From contig JACPGK010000024.1 in the NCBI GenBank assembly GCA_016182495.1, positions 1-52,184 of the forward strand: 52,184 nucleotides of DNA, written 5' to 3'. Positions 50,215 through 52,184 of this stretch are shown one piece after another. Both the position numbers and the translations under genes were made by a program. How positions within the stretch are numbered: the first letter of the stretch is position 1; every line of letters begins with the position of its first letter. Source of the DNA: Candidatus Kerfeldbacteria bacterium (lineage in GTDB: Bacteria; Patescibacteriota; Patescibacteriia; UBA9570). A model generated the notes under the pieces. That model made no database searches. It was not told the origin of the DNA and saw only the letters and a program-made list of their open reading frames with translations.

Positions 50215-52044
50215 ATGATTCCTCAACACCACTACATTGCTGTGATTGATTTTGGTTCGCAGTTTGCACATTTGATTGCTCGACGGATTCGTCAACATGG
50301 TGTTTTGGCCAAAATTTTTACACCCGATATGGCAGCTTCAAGTTACGCTGATGCCAAGGGGATTATTTTATCCGGTGGACCCAAAAGTACCATTGGTGCC
50401 GATGCCGTACCGTACGATCCCGGCTTATTTACGCTTGGACTACCAATGTTAGGTTTATGTTATGGCCATCAATTAATTGCCAAACATTTTGGCGGTACTG
50501 TCGCCAAAGGCAAAACTAAAGAATATGGCCAAGCCGATATTCAAGTGCATACTACTGACCCTCTGTTTGTTGGATTAGGTACAACCGAACGGGTGTGGAT
50601 GAGTCACTGGGATGTGGTAACCAAACTGCCCAATGATTTTCAGTTACTGGCCAGTACACCAGATTGTCCCATTGCTGCCATGGCCAATCCACGTCAGCGC
50701 ATTTGGAGTTTTCAATTTCATGTTGAAGTGAACCATACTCCGCATGGCATGAAATTACTGGAGAATTTTTTGTTTACGATTTGTCGCGTACGACGTGATT
50801 GGAAAATTCAAACCATTGAAAGAGAACTGATTAAAGATATTCGCACAGTGGCTGGTAAGTACAAAAAAGTATTCTTATTATTATCGGGCGGGGTTGATTC
50901 TACGGTTGCTTTCGCGCTGTTAGAAAAAGTTTTGGGAAAAAAACGAGTGTATGGTTTGCATGTCGATAGCGGCTTTATGCGTTTACGGGAAAGTGCCAAA
51001 GTGATAGGCGCGCTAAAACGAGCCGGTTTTTCTAATCTCCATGTGGTTGATGCCTCCGCCCGGTTTTTTCGAGCTGTTCAAGGTATAGTTGATCCAGAAA
51101 TAAAACGGCAAAAAATCGGCGAGTTGTTTGTGGAGATCGCTAATGAAGAAATGGGCAAATTACCATTGGCCGATTACCTATTGGGTCAAGGGACGATTTA
51201 TCCCGATACTATCGAATCGGGTGGCACGCAACATGCTGATAAAATTAAAACACACCATAATCAAATCGATCTGATTAAACTAATGACCCTGCAAGGTAAA
51301 ATTATTGAACCGTTACGCAGTTTATATAAAGATGAAGTGCGTTTGATTGGCCGACGTCTAGGCTTGGCTCCTAGTTTACTGAATCGTCACCCGTTTCCTG
51401 GGCCTGGATTAGCGATTCGCACATTATGCTCGACCGGTGATTCAACCATTGATCAAGCTAACATCATCAATCAACAGTTACAAAGAATTATTACCCAACA
51501 GCATTTAAAGGTTAGCGCAAAAGTTTTACCAATGCGTAGCGTTGGCGTACAAGGTGATGAACGGTCGTATAAACACCCCGTAGCGATTATTGGTAAAGCC
51601 ACCTGGCAACAATTGAATGCCCTATCTATTCGTATTACCAATGAAATATTTTCGGTGAATCGTGTATTGTGGCTTGTGCAATCTGGTCGGTCGTTATCTC
51701 AAGTTTTATCGCCAGCGGTGATGCAAGAAGCCTATCTCACTAACGATCGAATTAATTTGCTGCGGGTGGCTGATGATAGTGTGCACCAGGTGATTAAACA
51801 CGATAAATTAATGGATGATATTTGGCAATTCCCGGTAGTGTTAGTACCGTATGCCAGTCAATCAGGGCATGAATCGGTTGTACTCCGGCCAATTCAATCA
51901 CAAGAAGCCATGACAGTTAATTTTTATCGCATGCCATATCCCAGCCTTAGTCGAATTGTGCGGCAATTAAAAACATTGGTCTACGTGGAGCATATTTTTT
52001 ACGACATTACCAATAAACCGCCAGCGACCATTGAGTGGGAATAG
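50215..52044 (+). CDS. guaA: GMP synthase with long (eukaryotic-type) C-terminal insertion
   Basis: The 609-aa enzyme converts XMP to GMP. The glutaminase domain has C82 in GLCYGHQ, and H169 with E171 in FQFHVEV. The ATP-pyrophosphatase loop LSGGVDST is at 223-230. The dimerisation domain has RHPFPGPGL near 391-399 and ends KPPATIEWE. Residues about 483-562 are an insertion absent from E. coli GuaA (525 aa) but resembling the human enzyme: VNRVLWLV, LTNDRINLLRVAD, FPVVLVP and ESVVLRPI have matching counterparts. I start at ATG 50215; upstream in-frame ATGs lie within or before the promoter. Confidence 0.92.
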   Translation: MIPQHHYIAVIDFGSQFAHLIARRIRQHGVLAKIFTPDMAASSYADAKGIILSGGPKSTIGADAVPYDPGLFTLGLPMLGLCYGHQLIAKHFGGTVAKGKTKEYGQADIQVHTTDPLFVGLGTTERVWMSHWDVVTKLPNDFQLLASTPDCPIAAMANPRQRIWSFQFHVEVNHTPHGMKLLENFLFTICRVRRDWKIQTIERELIKDIRTVAGKYKKVFLLLSGGVDSTVAFALLEKVLGKKRVYGLHVDSGFMRLRESAKVIGALKRAGFSNLHVVDASARFFRAVQGIVDPEIKRQKIGELFVEIANEEMGKLPLADYLLGQGTIYPDTIESGGTQHADKIKTHHNQIDLIKLMTLQGKIIEPLRSLYKDEVRLIGRRLGLAPSLLNRHPFPGPGLAIRTLCSTGDSTIDQANIINQQLQRIITQQHLKVSAKVLPMRSVGVQGDERSYKHPVAIIGKATWQQLNALSIRITNEIFSVNRVLWLVQSGRSLSQVLSPAVMQEAYLTNDRINLLRVADDSVHQVIKHDKLMDDIWQFPVVLVPYASQSGHESVVLRPIQSQEAMTVNFYRMPYPSLSRIVRQLKTLVYVEHIFYDITNKPPATIEWE

Positions 52045-52088
52045 CGCCTGACCCGCCTACACTTTAGCTAGCTGTCTTTACAACACAA

Positions 52089-52141
52089 AACGGGCTATTT
52101 GGTAGAATTAGGATGTCTAATACACTAATTCATAGCCCGTT
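52089..52141. repeat. Long interrupted inverted repeat after guaA
   Basis: AACGGGCTAT (52089-52098) pairs with ATAGCCCGTT (52132-52141), and inside it GAATTAG (52105-52111) pairs with CTAATTC (52125-52131). Together they can form 17 base pairs with a 6-base bulge and 13-base loop. There is no T-run, so it is not a standard terminator. It could be an operator, a mobile-element end or an RNA structure before the next gene. Confidence 0.6.
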
Positions 52142-52184
52142 ATGCGTATATTGTATACTACCTTGCTTCATTTTCAGAGACAAG
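52142..52184 (+). CDS. Possible 5' fragment of a gene cut by the window edge
   Basis: An ATG at 52142 opens a frame reading MRILYTTLLHFQRQ to the window end, directly after the inverted repeat. It is too short to identify. A second open frame from ATG 52114 crosses the repeat and is cysteine-rich; it has a TAGAAT box ending 5 bases upstream. Neither can be confirmed. Confidence 0.25.
   Translation, partial: MRILYTTLLHFQRQ

Noticed and set aside
1-52184. tRNA, rRNA or known riboswitch
   Set aside because: I saw no sequence with the conserved cores of these RNAs in the short intergenic regions, although a covariance-model search was not possible.

Overview
The window is a 52-kb, gene-dense bacterial chromosome segment. 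It holds about 45 protein genes, mostly head-to-tail with overlaps of a few bases. I see no rRNA, tRNA, CRISPR array or complete insertion sequence. TGA is used as a stop (for example after xseA and purQ), so the code is standard in that respect. Many genes have no Shine-Dalgarno sequence. Instead, at least twelve have a -10 box ending 5 to 9 bases before the start codon, which points to leaderless mRNAs. Leaderless starts, very compact packing, a CBS-less IMP dehydrogenase and small Mur-ligase and LCP proteins suggest a Patescibacteria (CPR)-like lineage. The nearly complete purine pathway would be unusual there, so I hold that placement loosely.

Layout. 1-3.9 kb: start of an unidentified gene, a nucleotidyltransferase, then arginine decarboxylase, agmatinase and a convergent deoxyhypusine-synthase-like gene (a polyamine set). 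3.9-7.6 kb (minus): uvrB and a KefB-type antiporter. 7.6-15.4 kb (plus): ruvA, a FemAB-like transferase, a sugar nucleotidyltransferase, a YvcK/CofD-like protein, a HAD protein, a small unknown, xseA and xseB, an LCP-family protein, a RecB/Cas4-like nuclease and an exonuclease-WYL fusion. 15.4-18.5 kb (minus): lexA with a stand-alone HhH protein, then asparaginase and an AI-2E-type permease. 18.5-21.7 kb: a secreted subtilase and a MurE-like ligase. 21.7-29.1 kb: rpoB and rpoC behind their own promoter region. 29.1-32.2 kb: an amidohydrolase, guaB (minus) and a membrane-anchored unknown (minus). 32.3-52.0 kb: a large purine supercluster.

The purine cluster runs folD, purA, purL, fumarase alpha, fumarase beta, malic enzyme, purM, purQ-purS-purS, purC, a small coiled-coil gene, purB, purF, purD, purN, purH, a MntA/HepT toxin-antitoxin pair, then guaA. 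With guaB next door it covers PRPP to AMP and GMP except for the AIR carboxylation step (purE), which is not in the window. FolD can supply the one-carbon units for PurN and PurH. Fumarase and malic enzyme can turn the fumarate released by PurB into malate and then pyruvate, so the cluster appears to include disposal of its own by-product.

The strongest unusual points are the PurQ fusion to two tandem PurS-like domains, the fumarate-salvage genes inside the purine operon, a terminator-like hairpin in the folD leader, a GMP synthase with the long insertion typical of eukaryotic-type enzymes, a 17-bp palindrome on the guaA promoter, perfect DnaA boxes upstream of both the lexA and rpoB promoters, phased CCGAA boxes at lexA, and the recurrent leaderless promoters.
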